From Oceanispirochaeta crateris (lineage in GTDB: Bacteria > Spirochaetota > Spirochaetia > DSM-2461), in the NCBI RefSeq assembly GCF_008329965.1, contig NZ_CP036150.1:2956439-3020438 (forward strand): a DNA stretch of 64,000 nt, in the 5' to 3' direction. A program made the translations under genes and the position numbers. Each line of letters begins with the position of its first letter. Position 1 is the first letter of the stretch. Below, piece after piece: positions 49,811-58,105 of the stretch. Under the pieces are notes generated by a model. That model was not told the origin of the DNA. It saw only the letters and a list, made by a program, of their open reading frames with translations, and did not search any database.

Positions 49811-50824
49811 TTAGAATCCGAAACTAAGAACATTATCAGAATTGATAACGATCCAACCTTCTCCTTCAAGAACTTTAGAACTATTTTTCTTGAATTTGAG
49901 AGCTGTATATCCATCAACATCGAGGTCTACAGTTCCTGAGATTTCTTCTCCAGCAAGAACTTTCCTGGCTAATGAAATCATTGCTTTACCTGCAAGTGCT
50001 GGGTCCCAAAGAGTAAGGGATTTAACAACACCACTTTCGAGGAGGGCTTTATTATCAAGAGGCATACCTGTACCAGAGGTATAGGCTTTGTCAATCAACC
50101 CAAGTTCTTCAATGGCTCTCGCTACTCCAGGGGCATCATAACTGGAAGTTCCCATAACACCTTTTAGATCAGGATATTTTTTAAACAATTCCTTGGCAGT
50201 GTTATAAGCCACATCACCATTATCATTAGATTCTACCCTAGGTTTTTCATCAAGAAGCTGCATATTTGGATAGACTGCTTTTTGGTGTGCAACACCAGCA
50301 TCTGCCCATTCATTATGTGAACCATTGGTAAGGGAGGCAACCATAGTCGTGTACACTCCTTCTTCTCCCATGGCTTCTGCAAGATTATCCATAATGAAAG
50401 CGCCATATCCAGCATTACTAAAGGCTTCAATATCATAATCAATATTTTCTAAATCAGCACCTTCATGTGTAATAACAACAATACCCGCTTCACGTGCCTG
50501 GGCTAGAACAGGTTCTAGTGATTCTAGGTCAACAGGGACAACACAAAGAGCATCAACTTGTTGTGCAATCAAATCCTGAATCAACTGTGCCTGAAGGGTA
50601 GCATCAATTTCTGCAGTTCCCTTCTGATAAACATTAACTCCAGTTTCTTTAGCATACTCATCAACACCGACCTTCATTCTGACAAACCATGGATTAGAAG
50701 CATCCTTTGGAACGACTACTATTTCATAGTCTGTAGAGCTTTTTTCCTGCTGCCCACCGGCGAATAGAGGTGAAATTGACATTAAAACAATCGACAATAT
50801 AAGAATCTTTTTTTTCCAATTCAT
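49811..50824 (-). CDS. Periplasmic sugar-binding protein (RbsB/LsrB/RhaS-like, type-1 periplasmic binding fold)
   Basis: 337 residues. Signal peptide (ILILSIVLMSISPLFAGG) followed by QQEKSS, the A-x-G-Q spirochaetal pattern. Peripla_BP_4 features: IVVVPKDASNPWFVRMKVGV, QLIQDLIAQQVDALCVVPVD, VITHEGADLENIDYDIEAFS and GVMGTSSYDAPGVARAIEEL. The YDIEAF segment and the two-permease operon resemble RhaS/LsrB-type systems, so rhamnose, AI-2-like or a related sugar is plausible, but none can be fixed. AAAAGGAG precedes the ATG. Driven by the promoter at 50855-50882. Confidence 0.9.
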   Translation of the reverse strand: MNWKKKILILSIVLMSISPLFAGGQQEKSSTDYEIVVVPKDASNPWFVRMKVGVDEYAKETGVNVYQKGTAEIDATLQAQLIQDLIAQQVDALCVVPVDLESLEPVLAQAREAGIVVITHEGADLENIDYDIEAFSNAGYGAFIMDNLAEAMGEEGVYTTMVASLTNGSHNEWADAGVAHQKAVYPNMQLLDEKPRVESNDNGDVAYNTAKELFKKYPDLKGVMGTSSYDAPGVARAIEELGLIDKAYTSGTGMPLDNKALLESGVVKSLTLWDPALAGKAMISLARKVLAGEEISGTVDLDVDGYTALKFKKNSSKVLEGEGWIVINSDNVLSFGF

Positions 50825-50854
50825 TATTGGCTCCTTTTAGTTCAGATGCCCTTG

Positions 50855-50882
50855 ATTATATTATCAATCTCCTACTTGTCAA
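50855..50882 (-). promoter_or_regulatory. Near-consensus sigma-70 promoter for the ABC operon
   Basis: On the minus strand TTGACA (50877-50882), 16-bp spacer, TATAAT (50855-50860); both hexamers are perfect. It lies ~30 bases before the binding-protein ATG. Such strength predicts repression by a regulator unless the operon is constitutive. Confidence 0.85.
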
Positions 50883-51066
50883 CTTTTTTACTTAATTCAT
50901 GAACTGAGCCAATATGCGACTCCCTCTATGTTAAGAAATCTAAAATTTTCTGGATAAATATGAATCCTCTGCTAGAATAGAATCTAGATACATCCCTTAA
51001 TAGGTATTCACTTGAAGAGTTTTTTATGTCCTGATGAACCTAACTTAAAGGGCAGAAATAACAGCC

Positions 51067-51094
51067 TTGAAAAGGGTTATTACTAAAATAATAA
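51067..51094 (+). promoter_or_regulatory. Possible promoter for the RpiB-type gene
   Basis: TTGAAA, 16-bp spacer, TAATAA, about 22 bases before the ATG at 51116; divergent from the ABC operon promoter. Confidence 0.4.
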
Positions 51095-51115
51095 TGAAAA
51101 GAGAGGGTATGCGAG

Positions 51116-51673
51116 ATGAAAACCGTTAAAGAGAAAAAAGTTTTAGTTGGAGCAGACTTTGCGGGTTTTCCTTTAAAAGAAGCCGTTGTAGCAGATTTAG
51201 TAAAAAGAGGCTGGGAGGTCACAGATATAGGAGTTCGTAGCGCTGATGAAGAAGATCCTGAGATGTTTCATAGAATTGGCTTAAAAGTTGGAGCTAAAAT
51301 AGCAGAGAGAGAGTTTGAACGGGCCTTACTATTTTGTGGAACAGGGACTGGAATCCATATCGCTGCAAGTAAATGCCCCCATGTCCATGCCACAGTAGTT
51401 CAGAGTGTAGAAGCAGCAAAACGAGCAATAACAGGAAATAATGTTAATGTTTTGGCCATGGGTGCTTTTTATGTTGCTCCTCAGATGGGCATTGAGTGTG
51501 CTAGAGTTTTTCTTGAAAATGATTTGGGTACAGGTTGGGAATATTGGAAGAATTTTTATGAATTCCACAAACTGGCTTACGATGAATTAGAGGCTTTTGA
51601 TTATGAAAAATTTAAAAAAGCTGGTTTTGAAGTTGAGAGACTTGGTGACTTCCCCTTGGAATTAGAATTATAG
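51116..51673 (+). CDS. RpiB/LacAB-type sugar-phosphate isomerase
   Basis: 185 residues, slightly longer than RpiB (~150) through a C-terminal extension (EFHKLAYDELEAFDYEKF). Family features: KVLVGADFAGFPLKEAVVAD with the phosphate-binding Asp, the catalytic Cys in ALLFCGTGTGIHIAAS (~80), and NVNVLAMGAFYVAP. RpiB-type enzymes interconvert ribose 5-phosphate and ribulose 5-phosphate; relatives act on allose, galactose or tetrose phosphates (erythritol pathways). Divergent from the ribose-type ABC operon, it probably handles the sugar that operon imports. The C-terminal extension suggests a non-ribose substrate. Confidence 0.88.
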   Translation: MKTVKEKKVLVGADFAGFPLKEAVVADLVKRGWEVTDIGVRSADEEDPEMFHRIGLKVGAKIAEREFERALLFCGTGTGIHIAASKCPHVHATVVQSVEAAKRAITGNNVNVLAMGAFYVAPQMGIECARVFLENDLGTGWEYWKNFYEFHKLAYDELEAFDYEKFKKAGFEVERLGDFPLELEL

Positions 51674-51742
51674 TATATACAATGCATTGAGATTTTCCTT
51701 AGTTGAGAAGATCTCTTAAACTATATTTTCATACTACAAAAG

Positions 51743-51762
51743 ATGCCCCATTTCTGGGGCAT
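51743..51762 (+). terminator. Hairpin after the RpiB-type gene
   Basis: ATGCCCCA at 51743-51750 pairs with TGGGGCAT at 51755-51762, loop TTTC, followed by TTCACTTT. A modest terminator. Confidence 0.6.
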
Positions 51763-51933
51763 TTCACTTTACAAAAGAACTATTTCTGAACCCGTCCTAT
51801 TGTTTTTGACAGCAACAAAATTTGATTTCATTTCCACTCTACTCCTACCCAGCAAGCTCTATCTTGATGTAAAAATTATTCAAAGAATTAAGCACTGAGT
51901 TTCTCATACTAGGAATAAGTGTTATGCTAAATA

Positions 51934-52500
51934 TTGAAAGTGAAAAAGAACCATTCAAAGTACAAACTGGCAGCTTCCATAAAAAAACTAATGGAACAGA
52001 AATCCCTCGAGAAGCTAACCGTCAAAGAGATTGTGTCTCTTGCAGGGGTTACCCGTCAAACCTTCTATCGAAACTTCAATGATAAATATGATCTTGTGAA
52101 CTGGTATTTTGATGTCCTGGCAAAAGAATGTTTTGAGCAAATGGGTATTAGCTTATCAATGAGAGAAGGACTAATCCATAAATATGATTTCATCAGAAAG
52201 GAAGCAGTTTTCTTTAGTCAGGCCTTTAAATCATCGGATTACAATTCCATAAAAGAACATGACTACCAATTTATCTTATCATTTTATACGAACCTTATTG
52301 AAAAAAAGACGAAAAGACCATTAGATGAAGATATCCAATTTTTACTTGAAATGTATTGCCATGGTTCCATTGCGATGACAGTTGAGTGGGCCATTAATGG
52401 AATGCAGAAAACATCAGAAATGATGGCGGATTCCCTCATAGAAGCCCTTCCTATCAAACTTTCTGAGTTGTTGCACCCCGTATTAGTTAAAAATATATAG
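51934..52500 (+). CDS. TetR/AcrR-family regulator (DhaS-like)
   Basis: About 188 residues. The start is a TTG at 51934 or a GTG at 51940; neither has a good ribosome site and no in-frame ATG exists. The N-terminal HTH reads LTVKEIVSLAGVTRQTFYRN followed by NFNDKYDLVNWYF, as in the DhaS branch, regulators that respond to dihydroxyacetone or related ligands (family knowledge). The C-terminal ligand domain ends MMADSLIEALPIKLSELL. It precedes the iron alcohol dehydrogenase by 96 bases, so it probably controls that gene and perhaps the TRAP genes. Confidence 0.82.
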   Translation: MKVKKNHSKYKLAASIKKLMEQKSLEKLTVKEIVSLAGVTRQTFYRNFNDKYDLVNWYFDVLAKECFEQMGISLSMREGLIHKYDFIRKEAVFFSQAFKSSDYNSIKEHDYQFILSFYTNLIEKKTKRPLDEDIQFLLEMYCHGSIAMTVEWAINGMQKTSEMMADSLIEALPIKLSELLHPVLVKNI

Positions 52501-52596
52501 ATAAAACGTTACACATTAAACTCATTGTAACTTGTTCTTCCTGCGTTAAGCTCTCAAAATATAGGTAAAAAATATTCACAAGAGGTACGCAACGAT

Positions 52597-53745
52597 ATGG
52601 CAAACAGAATGACCCTTAATGAAACATCCTATCATGGGAAAGGAGCAATTGAAGCAATTGTAGATGAAGTTAAATCCAGAGGTTGGTCCAAGGCCTTAAT
52701 CTGTACCGATCCTGATTTAATTAAATACGGTGTGACAAGCAAAATTACAGATCTTCTAGACAAAGCCACACTTCCCTATGAGCTTTTTTCTGATATAAAA
52801 CCCAATCCTCCAATTGAAAATGTATTAAGCGGTGTAGAGGCATACAAAAAAGCTGCTGCTGATTACATTATTGCCATTGGTGGAGGTTCCTCAATTGATA
52901 CGGCGAAAGCTGTGGGAATCATCATTACGAACCCTGAATTTGCAGATGTTAGAAGTCTGGAAGGAGTCGCTCCCACAAGGAATAAGTGTGCTCCCATTAT
53001 CGCAGTTCCAACCACTGCCGGTACAGCGGCTGAAGTCACTATTAACTATGTTATCACCGACCAGGAAAAGAAGCGAAAATTCGTATGCGTCGATACAAAT
53101 GACATTCCTGTCATCTCCTGTGTTGACCCAGATATGATGATGAGCATGCCTGCTTCGCTCTGTGCTTCAACCGGTATGGATGCTTTAACTCATGCCATTG
53201 AAGGCTATATTACAAAAGGCGCTTGGGAAATGACCGATATGATGCACCTTAAAGCCATTGAAATCATCGGTCGCTCTCTACGTGATTCTGTAAAAGGAGA
53301 TGCCGCAGCCAGAGAAGATATGGCACTAGGGCAGTATATTGCCGGAATGGGTTTCTCCAATGTCGGTCTAGGGATCGACCATTCCATGGCCCATACTCTC
53401 AGTGCATATTATGATACCCCCCATGGAGTAGCCTGTGCAATTTTCTTACCAACAGTCATGGAATATAATGCTGAATTTTCTGGAGAGAAATACAAATATA
53501 TTGCTCAGGCTATGGGTGTCAAAAATACTGAATCTATGAGTCAGGCTGAGTATAGAAAAGCGGCTATTGATGCCGTTAAATCGCTATCTAAGGATGTTGG
53601 TATACCACAAAACTTGAAAGATATAGTGAAGGAAGAAGACTTGGATTATCTATCTGAATCTTCCATAGCCGACGCCTGTGCTCCTGGGAATCCTAGAACA
53701 GTTAGTAAAGAAGATGTTATAAAACTCTTCAAATCATTGTTATAA
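52597..53745 (+). CDS. Iron-containing alcohol dehydrogenase (FucO/DhaT-like)
   Basis: 382 residues, normal length for group III dehydrogenases. NAD-binding IIAIGGGSSIDTAKAVGII (~90) and VPTTAGTAAEVTINYV (~145); metal ligands are in DALTHAIEGYIT (Asp/His), GLGIDHSMAHTLSAYYDTPH (two His). Reactions include lactaldehyde/propanediol, 1,3-propanediol or butanol interconversion with NAD(H). With a DhaS-like regulator upstream and a DctPQM transporter downstream it may process an imported alcohol, aldehyde or acid. AAGAGG lies ~11 bases before the ATG. Confidence 0.93.
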   Translation: MANRMTLNETSYHGKGAIEAIVDEVKSRGWSKALICTDPDLIKYGVTSKITDLLDKATLPYELFSDIKPNPPIENVLSGVEAYKKAAADYIIAIGGGSSIDTAKAVGIIITNPEFADVRSLEGVAPTRNKCAPIIAVPTTAGTAAEVTINYVITDQEKKRKFVCVDTNDIPVISCVDPDMMMSMPASLCASTGMDALTHAIEGYITKGAWEMTDMMHLKAIEIIGRSLRDSVKGDAAAREDMALGQYIAGMGFSNVGLGIDHSMAHTLSAYYDTPHGVACAIFLPTVMEYNAEFSGEKYKYIAQAMGVKNTESMSQAEYRKAAIDAVKSLSKDVGIPQNLKDIVKEEDLDYLSESSIADACAPGNPRTVSKEDVIKLFKSLL

Positions 53746-54079
53746 AAATAAAAATTACCGGGCAATTGTCTTTTGTGCCCGGTTTAGAAACCCTTCCCAA
53801 GGCATATTATAGAGACCCTTTCAATCAAGCACTCTGATTATCTTCCATCATACACACATTATTCAAAGCACAGCCTTTCCCACCCCTACTGATTCAAACC
53901 ATTTCTCCTTCCAAAGAGAAGAGAACGAGTATGACATCAAAAGTTTGTTCATAATTTTAAACTAAAAAATAGTATATTCAGTTTCTTTGGGGCATCACAG
54001 AGTATAGAGTTTAGTAAATTCGAATGCTTTTGCGTCTTCGTGAAAGTATAAATCAGTATTATTTTTCTAGGAGGAAAAA
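53746..54079. other. Intergenic stretch before the TRAP genes
   Basis: It contains a GC-rich stem at 53757-53764/53776-53783 (ACCGGGCA/TGCCCGGT, followed by TTTAG), likely the terminator of the dehydrogenase gene, and AT-rich DNA upstream of the DctP start that should hold its promoter (TATAAAT near 54048 is a -10 candidate). No gene seen. Confidence 0.5.
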
Positions 54080-55108
54080 ATGAGGAAATTACTTTTAAGG
54101 GCTCTGGTCGTAGTAACACTACTAACTCTAGCGGCCTGTAGTAATGACAAAAAGGAATCTGGCAAAGCTTCTGCTGCAGCTGAGCCAAAAGTCATTAAAA
54201 TCAGCACCAAGTTCGTCGACGATGAACAAACTGCTATTTCTTTGAAAAAGGTTGTCAAAGAGGTCAATGAGAAAAGCGGTGGATCCCTTGAACTTCAACT
54301 ATTCACAAGCGGCGTTTTACCAATTGGAAAAGACGGTATGGAGCAAATCGTAGCCGGTTCTGACTGGATACTTGTTGATGGTGTCAACTTTCTTGGAGAT
54401 TATGTTCCAGACTATAATGCAATTACCGGTCCCTTCCTTTACAGCTCTTTTGATGAGTATTTTGCAATGACACAGACCGATCTTGTAAAAGAAATGAATC
54501 AGAAAATCGAAGAGGAAAACGGTATTAAAGTTCTCTCTCTTGACTGGGTCTTTGGTTTCAGAAGTATGATGACAAACAAGCCAATTAAGACACCTGCAGA
54601 TATGGAAGGATTGAATATTCGTGTCCCCACCAGTCAGCTTTATACTTACACCATTGAAGCCATGGGTGGAAATCCTGTAGCAATGCCCTACCCCGATACT
54701 TATGCCGCAATACAGCAGGGTGTTATCGATGGAGTAGAGGGTTCTATCATGACTTATTACGGAACACAGCAATATGAAAATGTTAAAGAATACTCATTGA
54801 CTAATCATCTTCTGGGTGTCTCAGCTGTTTCCATCTCAACTAAATTGTGGGATAAATTGACAGAAACAGAAAAAACAATTCTCGTAGACGCTTTTGAAAT
54901 GGGAAGAGAAGACAACTTGAAAGAAACCCTGGCAGCAGAAGGTGAGTTTATTGACCTTCTCAAAGCAGAAGGTGTTGTCTTTAACGAAGTTGACAGCGAA
55001 GCATTCCTTAAAGCAGCTGCGCCTGTTTATACCAGGTTCCCACAATGGACTCCCGGTATTTATGAAAGGATTTTGACTGAGCTTGAAAAAATCAAAGCTG
55101 CTCAATAG
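54080..55108 (+). CDS. TRAP transporter solute-binding lipoprotein (DctP family)
   Basis: 342 residues with a lipobox (VVTLLTLAACSNDK) and a strong AGGAGG before the ATG. DctP signatures: IKISTKFVDDEQTAISLKKV, SGGSLELQLFTSGVLPIGKD, then MEGLNIRVPTSQLYTYTIEA with the conserved Arg of the carboxylate-binding site, and MPYPDTYAAIQQGVIDGVEG. It probably binds a carboxylate or sugar acid. It is the first gene of DctPQM; a 13-bp hairpin separates it from DctQ. Confidence 0.94.
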   Translation: MRKLLLRALVVVTLLTLAACSNDKKESGKASAAAEPKVIKISTKFVDDEQTAISLKKVVKEVNEKSGGSLELQLFTSGVLPIGKDGMEQIVAGSDWILVDGVNFLGDYVPDYNAITGPFLYSSFDEYFAMTQTDLVKEMNQKIEEENGIKVLSLDWVFGFRSMMTNKPIKTPADMEGLNIRVPTSQLYTYTIEAMGGNPVAMPYPDTYAAIQQGVIDGVEGSIMTYYGTQQYENVKEYSLTNHLLGVSAVSISTKLWDKLTETEKTILVDAFEMGREDNLKETLAAEGEFIDLLKAEGVVFNEVDSEAFLKAAAPVYTRFPQWTPGIYERILTELEKIKAAQ

Positions 55109-55123
55109 AACTGTTATGTATTG

Positions 55124-55155
55124 AATAAGGTTTTCCTTTGGGGGAAAACCTTATT
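55124..55155 (+). terminator. Intercistronic hairpin between DctP and DctQ genes
   Basis: AATAAGGTTTTCC at 55124-55136 pairs with GGAAAACCTTATT at 55143-55155; 6-base loop; followed by TTATG, so the U-tract is poor. Likely a stabiliser or partial terminator giving more DctP than DctQM. Confidence 0.75.
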
Positions 55156-55180
55156 TTATGCTAATGGGAAAGGGTTTTAT

Positions 55181-55744
55181 ATGAAAAAAATTATTAGGAA
55201 TTTGGGCGTTCATTTTGAATTGTATATTGGCGCCGTCTTCTTATCTGTTACAACATTAATTGTCATAATGAATGTCTTCACCAGGTATTTTCTGCGCTTT
55301 ACATTTACATGGGCCGAAGAAATTGCAGTTGGGTGTTTTGTCTGGACCATCTTTCTAGGGCTTGCCAACGCATACAAAACAGGAGGCCTCATCGGTGTTG
55401 AACTTCTGACAAATCTGGTGCCTGAAAAAGGACGTCCGGTGATTGTGTTCATTACATCATTAATTGTTTCTACTATTTCAGGAACTATGTTTTTGTTCAG
55501 TTTTAAATACGTGATGGGCTCCACTAAAATTACAGCAGCTTTGGAATTATCTTACAAGTATATTTACAGTTCCATGGTTTTTTCTTTTGCTTTAATTACT
55601 TTATATTCCTTGTATTTTCTGGAACAGAGCTTCAGGAAAATGGTAACAGGTGCTGATATAAAATTTGTAGTAGAGGATAATCTGGAAAGTGACATTGTTG
55701 AGGAAGAGCAGACAACGATGAGTACAAATAAGGAGTCTGACTGA
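55181..55744 (+). CDS. TRAP transporter small permease (DctQ)
   Basis: 187 residues from the ATG at 55181 (AAAGGG upstream); a TTG at 55121 would place the start inside the hairpin and is rejected. Four hydrophobic segments in the DctQ layout: GAVFLSVTTLIVIMNVFTRY, FTWAEEIAVGCFVWTIFLG, then VIVFITSLIVSTISGTMFLF. The C-terminus is acidic (EDNLESDIVEEEQT). It stabilises DctM and presents the binding protein to it. Its stop overlaps the DctM start by one base. Confidence 0.92.
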   Translation: MKKIIRNLGVHFELYIGAVFLSVTTLIVIMNVFTRYFLRFTFTWAEEIAVGCFVWTIFLGLANAYKTGGLIGVELLTNLVPEKGRPVIVFITSLIVSTISGTMFLFSFKYVMGSTKITAALELSYKYIYSSMVFSFALITLYSLYFLEQSFRKMVTGADIKFVVEDNLESDIVEEEQTTMSTNKESD

Positions 55745-57033
55745 TGGAGGTATTAATTCCTGTAGGAGTATTATTTCTTCTGTTTTTTTTAAACGTTCCA
55801 ATAGCCTTTGCTTTAATGGGCTCATCTCTAACTTACTTTATCTTTTTTAACAACTCGATGCCTATGGAGATGATCATTCAACAGTTTGTCACAGCAGTTG
55901 AATCCTTCCCCTATCTGGCCGTACCCTTCTTTATCATGGTTGGTTCAGTAATGAATCATTCTGGAATCAGTAAGGCACTGATGGATTTTTCTGATGTTCT
56001 TGTCGGACATACAAAAGGCGGTTTGGCACAGGTAAATGTTCTGCTCAGTGCCTTGATGGGAGGGATCTCAGGTTCTGCAAATGCCGATGCGGCAATGCAA
56101 TCAAAAATTCTAGTCCCGGAAATGGAGAGAAAAGGGTTCTCTAGAGAGTTTTCTGGAGCAATTACAGCAGCCTCATCGGCTATAAGCCCGGTAATCCCAC
56201 CTGGAACAAATCTGATTCTTTATGCACTGATTGCCAATGTATCGGTAGGAAGTATGTTCCTTGCGGCATATATGCCTGGAATTCTAATGGCCATTGCATT
56301 GATGATCACAGTTCATATTATTTCAGTCAAAAGAAATTATCAGCCCAGTAGAAAACGGATGTCATCTCCAGCCGCGATTTTTAAGCAATTCTCAAAATCC
56401 GTATGGGCACTGTTTATTCCTTTTGCCATTATTATGGGAATGCGCTTTGGTATATTTACACCAACAGAAGCTGGAGGTATTGCCGTTGCCTTTGCAGTGG
56501 CCGTTGGTTTCTTTGTCTATAAAGAACTGACAGTGAAGCATATACCACTCATCCTAATGGATACAGTAAAGGGAACGGGAGCCGTTATGGCTATCATTGC
56601 CAGTGCCAAAGTATTTGGATACTATCTGACACTGGAGAGGATTCCCCAGATAATCACAGAATTCCTGATCAATATGACAGGCAGTCCTTTTGTACTGCTG
56701 CTTGTAATCAATGTCATGTTAATTTTTATTGGTATGTTCATCGAAGGTGGAGCCGCTCTGGTAATTCTCGCTCCTTTGCTTGTACCGGCTGTAAAATTAT
56801 TTGGTATTGATCCCGTGCATTTTGGCATTATCTTTATTGTAAACATAATGATCGGAGGCTTGACTCCTCCCTTTGGGTCAATGATGTTTACAGTTTGCTC
56901 TATCGTAAATATAAAACTGGAAGACTTTTTTAAAGAAGTCTGGCCCTTTATTATAGCTCTATTGTCTGTTTTGGTTCTTGTAACCTATTCAGAACCAGTC
57001 GCCTTGTTTACCTTGAGGCTCTTCGGAGGCTAA
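55744..57033 (+). CDS. TRAP transporter large permease (DctM)
   Basis: 429 residues, about 12 segments. Family signatures: PFFIMVGSVMNHSGISKALM, LMGGISGSANADAAMQSKIL, then ISPVIPPGTNLILYALIANV and IGGLTPPFGSMMFTVCSIVN. It catalyses ion-driven uptake of the DctP ligand. The short overlap with DctQ indicates coupling. A binding-protein/kinase/regulator cassette follows, 48 bases downstream, which may regulate this transporter. Confidence 0.95.
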   Translation: MEVLIPVGVLFLLFFLNVPIAFALMGSSLTYFIFFNNSMPMEMIIQQFVTAVESFPYLAVPFFIMVGSVMNHSGISKALMDFSDVLVGHTKGGLAQVNVLLSALMGGISGSANADAAMQSKILVPEMERKGFSREFSGAITAASSAISPVIPPGTNLILYALIANVSVGSMFLAAYMPGILMAIALMITVHIISVKRNYQPSRKRMSSPAAIFKQFSKSVWALFIPFAIIMGMRFGIFTPTEAGGIAVAFAVAVGFFVYKELTVKHIPLILMDTVKGTGAVMAIIASAKVFGYYLTLERIPQIITEFLINMTGSPFVLLLVINVMLIFIGMFIEGGAALVILAPLLVPAVKLFGIDPVHFGIIFIVNIMIGGLTPPFGSMMFTVCSIVNIKLEDFFKEVWPFIIALLSVLVLVTYSEPVALFTLRLFGG

Positions 57034-57081
57034 ATTTTTATTGCAAAGGAACTGATAGAGAATGGAGATTATTCCGGCACT

Positions 57082-58104
57082 ATGATAGTAAAAGCAAGAT
57101 TAAAAATTTTAATACTCTTCATCGTGCCCTTAATCATCATCATTCTGTATTTTTTAGTTAAGCTGCCAGGGTTTCTAATGGATACAGAATCTGAAAATCA
57201 AGTTTTAAAGATACATAGTCCTCTAAATGAAAGAATCATTATACCTATTATTAAAGAGTTTCAGGAGAGTACTGGTATTCTAACCGAATATACTTCTGCT
57301 GGAACTCTTGATCTTTTGCATTCTCTCGAAGACAAAGGTGATAAATATTTAATGGATCTCATGTGGGGTGGGAGCAAGGAATATCTGACGATTTATGAAG
57401 ATTTATTTGAACCCCTCTACTATGAATCCAGTACGGAATATACTCTCGGTTACAACCTGCTTCCTATTGTTTTGATATACAACCGCAAACTTGTATCAGA
57501 AGAAGAGGTTTCCCGCAGCTGGTCAGATATACTTCAGCCAAAATGGAAAGGTCGACTGGCCTTGGCTGATCCGGAGGGTTCTGGCTCAGCCTATATTGCC
57601 TTGTCTTTTCTTCTGGAACTGGGCATGGAAGAGGAATATAATTGGGATAATGCAGCAAAACTATATTATAATGTTGAAGGCAAAATGCTCTCAAAATCAT
57701 CAGAGGTTTACAATGGTGTGGCCGATGGTGATTTTGCCATTGGGATTACGATGGAAGAAGCTGCTATCAATCTAATTCACCAGGGCAAAGACATAGGAAT
57801 CGTTTATCTCAATGAAGGCACTCCAGTCATAAATGACTCCATAGCTCTTATGAAAGATGCCCGGCACAAGGAAGAAGCTAAGGCTTTTATTGAGTTTGTT
57901 CTAAGCAAGAAAGTTCAGACCTTCATGGTTGACCGGTTCTATTTAAGATCGGTGAGAAACGATGTCAGAGTTCCAAACGGCCTTTCATCTATGGATGAAC
58001 TGAATATATTCGATGCCTCTAACCTATCAACATTTGACAATCAGGAAATGATTCTTAATAAATGGCGCAATATTATCGCTGATTTCGATAAAATGGATTT
58101 ATAG
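57082..58104 (+). CDS. Membrane-anchored extracellular solute-binding protein (Fe/spermidine-type fold), sensory component
   Basis: 340 residues. One N-terminal segment (ILILFIVPLIIIILYFLVKL) works as an anchor or signal without lipobox. The rest is a type-2 binding fold of the SBP_bac_6/PotD kind: RIIIPIIKEFQESTGILTEY, DLMWGGSKEYLTIYED, WSDILQPKWKGRLALADPEG, then EAKAFIEFVLSKKVQTFMVD. No permease or ATPase adjoins. Instead its stop is one base from a sensor-kinase ATG, so it most likely binds ligand for the kinase, as in known SBP-kinase three-component systems. Ligand unknown. Confidence 0.85.
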   Translation: MIVKARLKILILFIVPLIIIILYFLVKLPGFLMDTESENQVLKIHSPLNERIIIPIIKEFQESTGILTEYTSAGTLDLLHSLEDKGDKYLMDLMWGGSKEYLTIYEDLFEPLYYESSTEYTLGYNLLPIVLIYNRKLVSEEEVSRSWSDILQPKWKGRLALADPEGSGSAYIALSFLLELGMEEEYNWDNAAKLYYNVEGKMLSKSSEVYNGVADGDFAIGITMEEAAINLIHQGKDIGIVYLNEGTPVINDSIALMKDARHKEEAKAFIEFVLSKKVQTFMVDRFYLRSVRNDVRVPNGLSSMDELNIFDASNLSTFDNQEMILNKWRNIIADFDKMDL

Positions 58105-58105
58105 G

